In this document: piece after piece, positions 20,926 through 31,600 of the stretch
How the letters are laid out: the number at the start of each line of letters is the position of its first letter
Position numbering within the stretch: the stretch's first letter is position 1
Origin: Paraspadella gotoi
Lineage: Eukaryota > Chaetognatha
Reading direction: 5' to 3'
NCBI GenBank assembly: GCA_051294375.1
Contig: CM119267.1
Location: 1,646,268 to 1,710,267 of the forward strand
Length of the DNA: 64,000 nt
Notes under the pieces: model-generated
The model's input: the letters and a program-made list of their open reading frames with translations, nothing else
Told to the model about the DNA's origin: nothing
The model's database searches: none
Translations under genes and position numbers: made by a program

Positions 20926-21525
20926 GGGAAGGAGGAGGAGGAGGAGGAGGAGAGAGGAGGAGGAGGGGAGGAGTGGAAAGTGCGAGAGAGTTTGGGTGTG
21001 GAGAGAGGCGAGAGAGGGAGAGATGGAGAGAGGGAGAGAGGGGAGAGTGGAAAGTGCGAGGAGAGTTGGGTGGTGAGAGAGAGGGAGAGATGGAGGGGAA
21101 GAGGGAGAGAGAGAAGGGAGGGAGAGGGAGACGAGGGAGGAGAGAGGGGAGGCAGTTGGAAGTGCGAGGAGAGTTAGCGTGTGAGGAGAGGGAGAGAGGG
21201 AGGGAGAAGAGAGAGGGAAGAGAGGGGAGGAGTGGAAAGTGCGGGACGAGTTGGGTGTGGAGAGAGGGTGAGAGGAAGAAGAGGGAGGGAGAGGAGAGAG
21301 GGGAGGGAGTTGAAGTGCGAGGAGAGTTGGGTGTGAGAGAGAGGGAGAGAGGGAGGGAAAGAGGGAGGGAGAGGGAAGAGAGGGGAATTGGTGTGAGAGA
21401 GCGGGAGAGATGGGGGGTAGAGGATGGGAGGGAGGAGGAGTGGAATGCGAGGAAGAGTTGGGCTGAGAATGGAGAGGTGAGGGAGAGGGAGAGAAAGAGT
21501 AAATGGGAAGGGAACTTCCTCGAGT
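20926..21525 (+). repeat. GAGGAG/GAGAGG purine tract, tandem ~90 bp
   Basis: Units share GTGCGAGGAGAGTTGGGTGTG followed by GAGAGGGAGAGA-type runs, about six degenerate copies. The long Ser/Pro-rich or Arg/Glu-rich frames on both strands are artefacts of this repeat. Equivalent tracts lie at 28360-28560 and 38280-39030. Confidence 0.85.
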
Positions 21526-21857
21526 TTTACTCTCGTCATTCTTCTTCATTTACGTTAAGAACAAACGAATTTTGTTATAATGTCTCTCAGTATTATTCAG
21601 TCGTTACAATTTACTTGGTTTTTTTTTATGGTGCTCGGTGGCTTTTAATAATCATTGACGGATTGAACTCGCATATTTATTTTTAACAAATATATAAAAA
21701 AATTATTTCATTAACTTAGTTAATTTTCTTTTTTCAAATCATTGTCTAATTGAGACATCTTTTCGTTGAATACCTGAATGTAGACTGTCCAGCATTTATT
21801 AATACGCACGTTCAAATAAAAAAAATCGATAAATTATAATTTAAAATCACCAATCAG
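21526..21857. other. AT-rich noncoding stretch
   Basis: No gene was seen. It ends in a possible acceptor AATCAG. Confidence 0.5.
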
Positions 21858-22094
21858 ATCCCCACACCCACCCTCCCTGCCCCACCGATACCGCCTGCCC
21901 GCCCGTTCACCACCATCACTGCCGCGACCTCTGCCAAGAAGACTTCCTCCTTTACCCAGAGCCCATCCCCCTTCCCGGATCGCGCCACCGCCCGCGGACC
22001 TGCAGCCCGAGAACCCGCCCCGCATGGGCCGGCCGCGAGGGCTGAGGCTGGCCACGGTGCTGAGTCGAGGGGAGAAAAAGATGAAGATGATGAA

Positions 22095-22129
<35 letters not shown>

Positions 22130-22220
22130 GGATGATGATAATGAGGATGATGATGATGATGAAGAAGAATCGAGAAAACGTGGAATTTGTGGAATTGGAT
22201 CTGGGAGAAGATTTGAATGA
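21858..22220 (+). CDS. exon candidate with proline-rich then acidic C-terminus
   Basis: An open frame with no ATG runs from 21840 to TGA at 22218-22220 and could be entered by an acceptor at 21856-21857. The product is Pro/Thr/Ala-rich (PPARPFTTITAATSAKKTSS), then Gly/Ala/Arg-rich, then an Asp run made by (GAT)n (KDEDDEDDDD), ending EEESRKRGICGIGSGRRFE. Diverged counterparts follow the transporter in copy 2 (about 29530-29830) and copy 3 (about 37440-37860, minus). It could be the transporter's C-terminal tail or a separate gene. Confidence 0.35.
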
Positions 22221-22359
22221 GGTCACAAAAAACACAAGAAAACAATGTGGCGTCAAGCAGAATGTAAAAAAAACTTCGAATGGTTACTGTTATGAACTAT
22301 CTCAGATAATTCATCTAAAGTTTATTTCGCGTTGTATACAGTAGTTTTCAATTTTCATA

Positions 22360-23352
22360 AACATAGAAAAGCTTCATTAATTTAAGAAAACATTTTTAGT
22401 AATCTATACACGTTTTTATTTTACAAAGCAAGTAAAAGAGAGAGTTTTTTGCACGAATTTTTTTTTTCACCCAAAATACAATCAAAATTCATAGTTTATT
22501 ATTTATTATAGTCTCTCAAAGTGAAGAGAAATTAAATTTTAGATTAGATTTATTTAATGAGACGGGTCCGAGGGCCATGAGTCGCAGTTATAAAAGATCA
22601 AGCCGGTTACAAATAATCGCGAATTCAAATATTCTAAAAAGGAAACGAACGTCTTTTGTTAATTTTTAAATCACGATCCAAGACGTCATCTGTTGAGTCA
22701 TTGAATGAACTAAGCGGAGTTTTGTGAAACAAAAGACAGTTGAAAGGAAATTTCGAGTTCGTTGTCGTCGTCGTTGTCAGTCGTCGTCATCGTAATTATC
22801 GTCGTCGACGTCGTCATTGTCATCGTCATCATCTTCGTCGTCGTCCCCATCGTCCACCCAACCGGTCAACTTCGCAAGTGCTGCCATGAGTCATTGGCGC
22901 AGTCAATGGGGCGCAATNNNNNNNNNNNNNNNNNNNNNNNNNNNNNNNNNNNNNNNNNNNNNNNNNNNNNNNNNNNNNNNNNNNNNNNNNNNNNNNNNNN
23001 NNNNNNNNNNNNNNNNNNNNNNNNNNNNNNNNNNNNNNNNNNNNNNNNNNNNNNNNNNNNNNNNNNNNNNNNNNNNNNNNNNNNNNNNNNNNNNNNNNNN
23101 NNNNNNNNGAGAGAGAGAGAGAGAGAGAGAGAGACAAAGAGCTTTTTCTCAAGCTTTTTTTATTTTCCAAACAATATTGTACTAACAAATTTTTGCAGTT
23201 TTAGATTGTTTATTCTCTTTATTTTTCTTATTATTATTTTTATTATATTTTATTTTTTATTTTTAGCACGACTATCTATTTTTATAAAATATTCTGTTCT
23301 CTTTTTATCCTTTTATATTCTGCTCAATTTAGTCTCTTCCAAAAAAAAAAAA
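22360..23352 (+). repeat. dispersed tail repeat, copy 1 (downstream of CNT copy 1)
   Basis: Same block order as 10400-11577, including AAGACGTCATCTGTTGAGTC, the GTC/GAC block, CCAACCGGTCAACTTCGCA and, after the gap, AACAATATTGTACTAACAAA to TTTAGTCTCTTCC. It contains an N gap at 22918-23108. Confidence 0.85.
22918..23108. other. assembly gap (191 N)
   Basis: Leaves into (GA)n. By comparison with 11240-11370, the missing DNA should be about 130 bp and mostly (GA)n. Confidence 1.
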
Positions 23353-23408
23353 NNNNNNNNNNNNNNNNNNNNNNNNNNNNNNNNNNNNNNNNNNNNNNNN
23401 NNNNNNNN
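23353..23408. other. assembly gap (56 N)
   Basis: Follows an A-tract, at the same point where copy 0 of the tail repeat also breaks. Confidence 1.
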
Positions 23409-23429
23409 AAGGGAAAAAATGGCATAGAA

Positions 23430-23668
23430 AATATTGGGGCGAAAAAAAAGGGACAAAATAAGGAAGAACTATGGGCGAAAAAAAAAGGAAAAAAACACGG
23501 AAGAAAACTATAAGTGTTCAACTCCGCCGTTCGCTCCTGAATTCCATGGTGCGAAAGGCAGGCGGCTTGCATGAGATTTGATGCACCAGCCCCCCTTTTT
23601 TTTCGCCCCATAGTTTTCTTCCTTTTTTTCCCCTTTTTTTTCGCCCCATAGTTTTCTTCCTTTTTTTT
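23430..23668. repeat. foldback inverted repeat
   Basis: Left arm (about 23430-23513) contains TATGGGCGAAAAAAAAAGG and GGAAGAAAACTAT. The right arm (about 23590-23668) contains their complements CCCCATAGTTTTCTTCC and CCTTTTTTTTCGCCCC, partly twice. About 75 bp of unique, more GC-rich DNA separates the arms. Confidence 0.7.
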
Positions 23669-23968
23669 AAGCACAATGTCCTTTTTGTCTTTTAAACCAC
23701 GAAATATTTTTTTTGGGGGATAATTTCGAATGGTCTGTTTGTTTGGTACCGAAAGGTAAATTTTTTATTAATAAATTTGAAAGTTTTCCGTCTGTGATAC
23801 CATTTTCTTATTTGTCTCACTGTCAACAAAGTCATTTCTTTGTCTCAAAATTTGTCTATGTCCCTTTCCTTGTCCAATGTTCTCTTTACTTTGTCCCCGA
23901 GTCCAAAATCACGTGATTTGACGTCAACAAATCCTTCACAACTTGACGCCTCAGGGGGAAAGAAGCTC
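23669..23968. other. noncoding stretch upstream of CNT copy 2
   Basis: No exon for the first membrane helix is present, unlike copy 1. A ~47-bp segment (23858-23904, CTTGTCCAATGTTCTC core) recurs in the same orientation at 35099-35146. It ends in (CT)n, where homology with copy 1 begins. Confidence 0.6.
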
Positions 23969-24917
23969 TCTCTCTCTCTCTCTCGTCGTCTTTGTCTTCC
24001 TCGTCTTCGTCTTTCTCTCCGACATCCGGTCGCGTCAAGTGGCTTCGCCCCGCCCGGCGGGAGTCCTGCTGCAGTCGTCATTCGCCGTTGTGGTGTTGAA
24101 GACGAGGCTCGTCCCGATGAGTGGAGGGTAATGATTGAGTGCGTTGGACGTGGTTGGGTGTGGTTGGTAAGTCGCGAATCGTTTCTCTAATGTGGACAAA
24201 AAATCCCGACCAACGTTCCATCAGCATGGGCATTGGTTGCAGGAGCATAGTCTAAATTTGCCTCCCAACCCAAAAGGTCCGGAGATAGAATAAGCGACCA
24301 GGATAGAATTAAAATAGAATAAGAAAAAAAAATAATACTTGTTAAAATTTATTCCATAAAAAATTTAATTTTTCTTAAATAATAAAAATTACAAAGATTA
24401 TTGCTATTTTGTTGGAAGAAGCAGGTGCAAGTTAAGATCTAGTGGGCTGCAGCTAAAATTTATTTTAAATGTTCGTTTTTTTTCTTCACAAAAAGTTGTC
24501 CGTCTTGTAGAGCCCCTCTTAGTAGAAAATACTGGTGAAAGACTAAAAATTTTTAACTGGGACTAGTTCTTTTTGTTTTCAGAAGAAAATATTAAAACCT
24601 CTGAGTGCCGTATGGTACTTAAAATAAATTTTATTGCTATTTTGTTTTTTAAAAATGCTTCCTCGTTTTTACAGCCCATCTGGATTATTAAGACTAAAAC
24701 ATGTTAACAATTTTGCCTAGTGAAGATCTAGTGGGTACAAGGGGACAGCAGAGCCAAATTTCTATAGAAAGTAAAGGGAAAAATTGCTTCCATAGTTTAG
24801 AAGAAAGTAAGATACAAATCCTAGGTTAGGAGATAGTAAAAGTTAAGTAACCCGGAATCTTACCAATTAAACTATCAGCGGTCCCCGCGACGCTCACTTG
24901 TTTTCCCCTCTCTTTAG

Positions 24918-25010
24918 TTTCTGCTTCTTTCGATTCGCCCCGGCCAACCAAACGGAGATCGTTCCTCAACTACTCCTCTTACGGCGCCGAGTTCGTATTC
25001 AACGTCAAAG
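24918..25010 (+). pseudogene. CNT copy 2, exon matching 17712-17800
   Basis: Same acceptor and donor as copy 1. Four extra bases interrupt the frame; the YGAEFVFNVK end is intact. Confidence 0.8.
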
Positions 25011-25352
25011 GTGAGGAGAAAACAAAGTAGCACTCATCAATCAAACATTAAATGAATCCATACAAATTATAAGCTGACTTATTGATTCAATGGTTAAAAT
25101 AAGCTAAAAAGTTATCTTAACATAATAACTTATGACTTATGCTATATATCAATCATATCAGTAAATGACAGAACGCAACATGAATGAATGACATGAATGT
25201 ATGAACTTCATTAATGAATAGAAATTGAATGATTTAACGAATGATTCAATCAATAAATCACCCAATCAATCAATCCAATAAAATCAAATCAATCAAATCA
25301 ATCAAATCAATCAAATCAATCAAATCAATCCAAATTCAAATCAATCAATCAG

Positions 25353-25495
25353 GTTTTGAGCGCGGGGTCACGATTTTCTTTTCACTCCTTCGCCTTCCCA
25401 AGTGTACCTTCCCATCGTCATCCTCTTTCTCTTCCTTCGTCGCGAATGGCCTTTATCACACTGGGAACGTGATGCCTTATACGTCATTAAAAAAG
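25353..25495 (+). pseudogene. CNT copy 2, exon matching 18133-18263
   Basis: Flanked by the same AATCAATC intron repeat. It is 12 bp longer than copy 1 through scattered insertions. Its CTTCCCATCG supports LPIVI in the true protein. Confidence 0.75.
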
Positions 25496-25876
25496 GTCGA
25501 CTTCATGTTATTATTTTTTAATTTCCTTAAATAGTTCTTAATGGAGTATACAGTGCTAAGACAAAATAACAATTGTTCGATATTTCGTTATATACGGTGC
25601 ATCTTTTTACCAAAACAAGCAGGAGAGTTTAGAGAGAGATAAAAGACTGAGAGAAATAACGACGAGCAGTGTATAGAATGACCCTAAAAGGGGTCGGCCC
25701 CGGCACTCCCGTTACAAGTCATTAAAATACCAGTTCTATGACAGTTATTTACGAACTTCAACTACTTACATACTTACATACAACCCGCCTGCACCTCGCT
25801 GCTGCCCGTGAAAATTCCTGAAAGCTGTTAGCTCTTAAGCAATGACTCGATACTCTTCTCCGTTACAACGACCCAG

Positions 25877-26177
25877 GTCTCTTGGGCGTGGCTTATGGCC
25901 CTGGCGCATGTGGCACAAACCACCGCGGCGCGAGATCCCTCGTCGCGCCGTCTCCAACGTCTTTCATCATCAGAGCGTACAGCGCCTCTCTGCTCATCCG
26001 GTCCCTTTCTCGGCGACATTGACCCCGATCCGAGATTCCACGCCGTCCTCACTTCCGCATGGCAGACGGTCGCCGGATCGACTCTCGCGCCTACATCGCG
26101 TTCGGCGTCGACCGCCTCTCATCTTCGCTGCGGCCTCCATCATGATATCCGCGCAGCGCGCCTTGGCAATGGCAAAG
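25877..26177 (+). pseudogene. CNT copy 2, exon matching 18619-18899
   Basis: 20 bp longer than copy 1. It has TACATCGCGTTCGGCGTC where copy 1 has an extra G, restoring AYIAFGV. CAGAGCG of the QSE motif is kept. Confidence 0.8.
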
Positions 26178-26647
26178 GTTTTATTTGGGCGGGGGCGGGC
26201 AGGTTGAGGGAGAGCGAGAACGTTCGGTGGGGGAGATCAAGGTGGGCAGGCTCCGTGAAATTATTTAATCGAATAGTGAAATTCAATTCTTTACAGAAGA
26301 AAAAAAAACGATTACTCTACGCACACACACAAAAATTTATTCCAATCCATCCCAAAGACTAGAGCGCCACGCATGAAACCCTACCTTTCCACGACCTACT
26401 CTACTTACCATACCATCGTAAAAAGCCTCCTTCTCCCTATCACTCCTCCATCCTTCATTCCTATCCTTACCCCTACCCTCCTTCATTCCTCTATCGCTTA
26501 CCCTACCCTCCTTCATCCTCTATCCTATACCCCTACCCTCCTGTCATCCTCTATCCTTAACCCTACCTCCTCATCCTTCTAGCCCTACTACCTCCTTCAC
26601 TCTATCCTTACCCCTACCCTGCCATGCTCCCAAATCGCCCCATTCAG

Positions 26648-26848
26648 CTTTTTCTACCGGAAACGAAAAGTCCTCGACGACCTCGCCGATCGGTTTGAGG
26701 CATATGATTCCAGCAGTCCCTACGAGCAGACATCCTGGAGGCGCGTCGACGGGCCGCCTCGAACGCGGTGGCGCTCGTCGCCGGCATCGCCGCCAATCTC
26801 ATAGCCTTCATCTCTCTAGTCGCCTTCGCCAACGCCGACCTCCTGCAA
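26648..26848 (+). pseudogene. CNT copy 2, exon matching 19313-19508
   Basis: Its second half is in frame as NAVALVAGIAANLIAFISLV. The first half is shifted (CTTTTTCTACCGG). It has GCATATGATTC where copy 1 has GCAATGGATTC, a variant shared with copy 3. Confidence 0.85.
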
Positions 26849-27017
26849 GTAAGATGTTTTGCTTGTTGTTGTAAGGTCTATCTCCCTGCCTTCTCTTCTG
26901 TTCAATCCTTCTCCTGGTTTCCTATTCCTTCTTCTTCCTCCTCCTCCTCCTCTTCCCTCCTCCTCCATTCCGACGCACGAGAGTCTTCAATCCTGCCTCC
27001 CTCCTCCTCCTTCGCAG

Positions 27018-27268
27018 CATACTTCGCGAACTGGTGGAGTCCGCGAGGTCCTCTCGTGACCCAAGAACTCAGCCTCAATCTCGCTCGTCGGCTACCGCCT
27101 TCAGCGCCCTTCGCCTGGCTGATGGGCGTGGCCTGGACCGACTGTCGCCTGGATCGGCGAAACTCGTGGGGCGTTCAAGACGTCGTGCTAACGAAGTCGT
27201 CGCCTTGCCTAGGATTGGGGAAGTTGAAGTCGGACCAGAGATGTGGAACGCAGATGGAGTCTGGGCGG
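27018..27268 (+). pseudogene. CNT copy 2, exon matching 19672-19910
   Basis: Starts CATACTTCG, as in copy 3, versus ATACTTCG in copy 1. FAWLMGVAWTDCRLD is in frame; the NEFVA region is altered. Confidence 0.75.
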
Positions 27269-28360
27269 CCTGAGCGGGCTTGGGACTTGGGCTGGGCGAT
27301 AATTGAGGTGGGTGGAGAGGAATTTGGAGGAGATATGCTGTGTTTACAATTGATGATGGCTGGAATCTCGAATTAGCTATCTAGCGTCGAAGACTTAGTG
27401 CTCAGTCATCCGCTACTCATTCGGGACGGGCAAAGGGTTGAAAAATAGAAGTTCCACAGCAATATTAGACTTATTGGTAAATGGACTTGTGAGAGGAATA
27501 TGAAGTTGAAAATAGCTTTTAATATTTACTCTGTAGAAGATAATGCACACCGGAGCAACCATATTTCTATATAACAGCTAAATTTTTCCAAAACATTCTG
27601 TAGTTTTTTTTTTACATAGATCTTTGATTAAAGCATTTAAAAATTAGATTAAGGTTATCTATTATTCACTAACTTAATAAGTTAGGCATAAGCGTTATTA
27701 TTACAGCTTAAAAGTTAAGATTAGAAGTGTATTGATTACAATGTAAAAGTTAGATTTAAGGTAGTATCATCTTACTTAAATTAGGATGCCCGTTAAAGTA
27801 AAGTTAGGATGTTTATTAAGAAGCGTAATAATTGAAGGTTACAACGGTTGAAGGGAGAAAGTAGTATTAAGGGTGTTATTATATTAATCAACTTAAGAAA
27901 TAGTTAGCAATTTACAAAATAGAAGCATTATTATTATACAACTTAAAACAAACGAAACAAAAAAGCACAAACCATTCGCCAATTTTCCTCACCGATTCAG
28001 AATACACCTACCTGGAGACGCGATCTCTGCATCGAGCTGGCGGCTGTCTCCAAGACGTCTCCGTCTCTCTTCTCTCTCTTCAACGACTCCCTCGCTTCCT
28101 CTCTCCGCCATTTCGCTACCATGCGCTCGGAGAGTACCATTCGCGAACCTACCGCCCTCGTAGTGTCGTTTGGATTCTCGTCAAAGACTTTTCCTCCGAC
28201 GGCGGCTTCATGATCGGCGCCCCTCGGCGGGCGCTGGCACCGCGCCCGGGCCCTGCGGTACGTAAGCGCACGATCGTCCCTTCGACCATGATCACTGGGG
28301 AACGCTGGTCCTGCTTTCGTCCACGGCTCAATCGCGGTGGCTGGCTGCTGGGAGAAGGAA

Positions 28361-30690
28361 GGAGGAGGAGAGGGAAGAGTGGAAATGAGGAGAGTGGTGA
28401 GAGAGAGGAGAACATGGAGGGACGAGGCGAGAAGGGACCGAGAGGAGGCGAGATGAGGAGGGAGACGAGGGGAGGGTGGAGTGCTGGGAGATTTAGGGTG
28501 TGAGACGAGAGGCTTGAGAGGAGGGAAAGAGGGGAGGGAGAGGGAGACACGACGGGTGAGGCAATAATAGAATTTGCTATGTTCGTTGTGAAGATTAAAG
28601 TCCACAGCAAAGGACGAAGATGGTGGTCCATTCGGAACTAAATTTATTGACTAAATTTTTACATAAAGGAAAAAACGTCAACCGGGATTCCGGTGAAAAC
28701 GGTATTCAAAGAGGAGGAGATTCTGGAAACTAAGGTATCTGAGAAGTAGAGTCGTCAGCGGATGCAGGATTGGTAGTGGAACTTATACTCTGCGAGGAGA
28801 GTCTTCTTTCTTCGTCGATGCTCCTCTTCTCTCTTCCCTCCTTCTCGTCCCCCGAATTGAGGGAGAGGTGAGGGAACGCTTCTGGCTGAACGTAGCATAT
28901 TCATCAATGAAGCTGAAGAAATGGAATCCGTGGAACTTTCTCTCTCTGCAAGTTTACTACTTTCTCGTCATTCTTCCCTCCTCCATTACGGTTAAGCTAC
29001 ATATAGCCACTCGAATGTTGTATACATCGTCCCTCTGGGTCGGCCAAAGAGACTGCCGTCACCTTCTATTCTAGTACAGTTCACAAAAGTCCTTATCCTT
29101 CGGTTTTTTTTCTTATGCCTAGTGCTCCGGTTCGCTGGTTTGGTTTATAAGTTAAAGAATATTAACCCCAGGTATAGAACTACCGGAGCAGGTCTTGAAG
29201 TTACAAACAATCGCATATCTTATATTTTTAACAAATATATCAAAAACAAATACTCCATTAGAATTTCAGCTTAACCTTATACAAGTCCTCGACTTTCCTT
29301 GTGTTTCTCACAAGTCACTCTGTCTCAATTATGGAAGCGCGATCATCCTGTTCTCCATCCGATTGCGCAGATCACCCCACCTCCGCCTTTCCTGCTTGAA
29401 TGTAGGAGCTGCTTTCTCCGCTCCAGCAGGTTCTATCTCATTTCCGGCCACGAGAGCTCCTCAGAAATACAAACCAGAGAGTCCACCCATAGACGAGTTT
29501 ATATTTCACGCAATTCCTTGAAAATGGCACCCAAAAAATCACAGACCTCGCCCCACACCCAGCCCTTCCCTGCCCCACCGCTGAGATTCACCACCCGGCC
29601 AACCCTACGACACGCACGCCCCGTTACACCCACCAACCTACACCCAAATTTGTACCGCCCGCGACTCGTGCCGGAGAAGACTTCCTCCCTTTACCGTCAG
29701 AGTGCCCCATCCCCTTTCCCGCCGCATCCCGCGCCACCTAACGCGGACCTGGCAGCCCGAGGAATACCCGGCCCCCGCCATGAGGCCGGCCGCGAGCGCG
29801 CTCAGGCTGGCCACGTGCTGAGTCCGAGTGAGAGCAATTTGTTTAGTATAAGTGTTGCCAATTCGGCATGAACGTATTTTATTGCCATGAACTGAGAAAT
29901 GGAAATCTCGAGTATTGCACCTGAATTCTTTTTATGATGGCGATTGAATTTGGGGCATTTGGATGAGATGGGCATACTTTTTTTATAGGTTAAGAGAAAT
30001 AAAATGAGGATTATGATGCATGGATGATTGTAAGAATAGTAAAATTCCAGAGAAAATAGATTCGGTGCAGATCAGATATATGCTTAATATCGCTTGGGGT
30101 ATAGAGCTTCGGATTTCTGGGGGAGAAGATTTGGTTGTACAAAAATTGGATGGTAGGCCGCAACAAACAAAGCAGAACACAAGAACGATATGCTTTAGAT
30201 TTGTGGTGCTTCTAGATGCAATGACATCATCAATGCAAATGTAAGGTAAAATAAAAAAACTTCAGAATAATTATGGTTCTTACTGTGTCTGTATGAACTA
30301 ATTAAACTCTGCAGATAAGTTCCGATCTAACCGGATCGATAAATTTTGGTTTATTTCGCCTCTGCTATTACCAGATAGTTTCAATCTTTAACGTAAGTAC
30401 AAAGTGACCACGAAATAGACTATCAATATATATGGTTAATTTGAAACTATTTTTAATTTAGTATTATTTCTTCTATACACGTTTTATCTATGTTATAGTT
30501 AATATTTTAAATCATTAAGCCATTTAACTATGTGTGATATAAAATTAAAGCTGAAGTGTCAGCTAGTAAATAATAAACTTATTAGCACAAGTAACTTTTA
30601 ATCAGGGAGGTTTTGAGTGTTTTCCCTCTGTTGATATTTTACTTTTTTTTTTCCGTACACATTCACCGAGACGAATTCAAGGAATCACAA
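28361..30690 (+). other. downstream flank of CNT copy 2
   Basis: Purine tract to about 28560, then noncoding DNA. 29530-29830 corresponds to the proline-rich exon candidate at 21858-22070, but the (GAT)n acidic part is missing. No independent gene was seen. Confidence 0.5.
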
Positions 30691-31600
30691 TCAAAGATTC
30701 ATTGGGATCGTTTATTAATAATTCTGTATAGTCTCTCAGAGAAGTGAGGATGAAATTATATTTTAGAGTTAGCAAGCTTTTCTCTTTATTATATTCTTTA
30801 TTGTTGTGATTCCATTGTCAGAGTACAAGGACTCTGTACCGTTAAACGAGGGCCGGGAATGTGACGTCGACCAATGGTCGCCAATGGTTTAATCTCAACC
30901 AAGTGATCTCAAGACCGTCTGGCTTGGAGGTTACTATGACGACCTGGCAGACCAACATAGTCGGCGGGCAAAATGCAATTTTTGCAAATTAACTTCGGCT
31001 AAAGTCCAAAGATTAATAATACTATGTGAATACTTCGCATGTTATGGTTATTCAATTTTAATAATGATAAATGTTCCACGGCATCCAAGATAGCTGTGCA
31101 GATCTTTTTGAGATCTCAATTGATACTGAACTTAAGCTGGTTTACTTTTTAATTCAGTTTTAAATTGATTTTAATGTAATTGTGTGTGAGAAAAATGCCA
31201 ACAGAAGGACCCGCGCGCAGTTGAAAGGAAGAAATTTCGGAGTTCGTGGTGCTCTGGCGTCACGTTTCGAGAGGTTGTCATATTTACCGTCGGTCATCGG
31301 GCATAGATAGTATCGTCTTACGACGTCGTCATTGTCATCGTCTATCATCTTCGCATAACAGGATCGTCGGCCACTCTCCTCCTCAAGATTTCAACACCAA
31401 CCGGAAGCTCAACCTTCGCTCGCTGGTGCATGCCATGAGTCATTGGCGCAGTGCAATGGGGCAATTAACCTGGTGGCAGTCGCAACAACAGTCCGAAATA
31501 CTATATACACCTATAACTGAACAGTCTAATCGTACGCAATCAATCGAGTGCTGAGTTAACGTTTTTCTGTGGGAGAGATAGAAAATTTTCTGGGAGTGAA
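30690..31600 (+). repeat. dispersed tail repeat, partial and degraded, copy 2
   Basis: TAGTCTCTCAGAGAAGTGAGG (about 30729) and the block from CAGTTGAAAGGAAG (about 31219) through CGTCGTCATTGTCATCGTC and GAGTCATTGGCGCAGTGCAA to GAGTTAACGTTTTTCT (about 31567) match copies 0 and 1 in order, with many indels. A non-homologous stretch separates them (about 30785-31190). Confidence 0.65.

Larger units (their letters stand above)
23985..28360 (+). pseudogene. slc28-like: CNT copy 2, truncated and frame-broken as assembled
   Basis: Aligned with copy 1 from within its second exon. Exons are near 23985-24118 (starts mid-exon after (CT)n), 24918-25010, 25353-25495, 25877-26177, 26648-26848, 27018-27268 and about 28125-28360. 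It has no first-helix exon. Recognisable pieces include GAEFVFNVK, SEAPLLI-type sequence, ETEKSST, NAVALVAGIAANLIAFISLV and GVMIGA-like sequence. Introns align too. Nearly all differences from copy 1 are single-base insertions or losses spread evenly over exons and introns. This points to an unpolished long-read sequence more than to a decayed gene, but a true pseudogene is not excluded. Confidence 0.75.

Noticed and set aside
20596-21686. Long overlapping open frames (237 and 317 residues) on both strands
   Set aside because: They translate a GAG/GGA purine tandem repeat; the same tract occurs after all CNT copies and has no codon structure.
22024-22344. ATG-started frame with a Met-rich run
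   Set aside because: It is the shifted reading of (GAT)n; the Asp/Glu frame starting upstream without an ATG is the better candidate.
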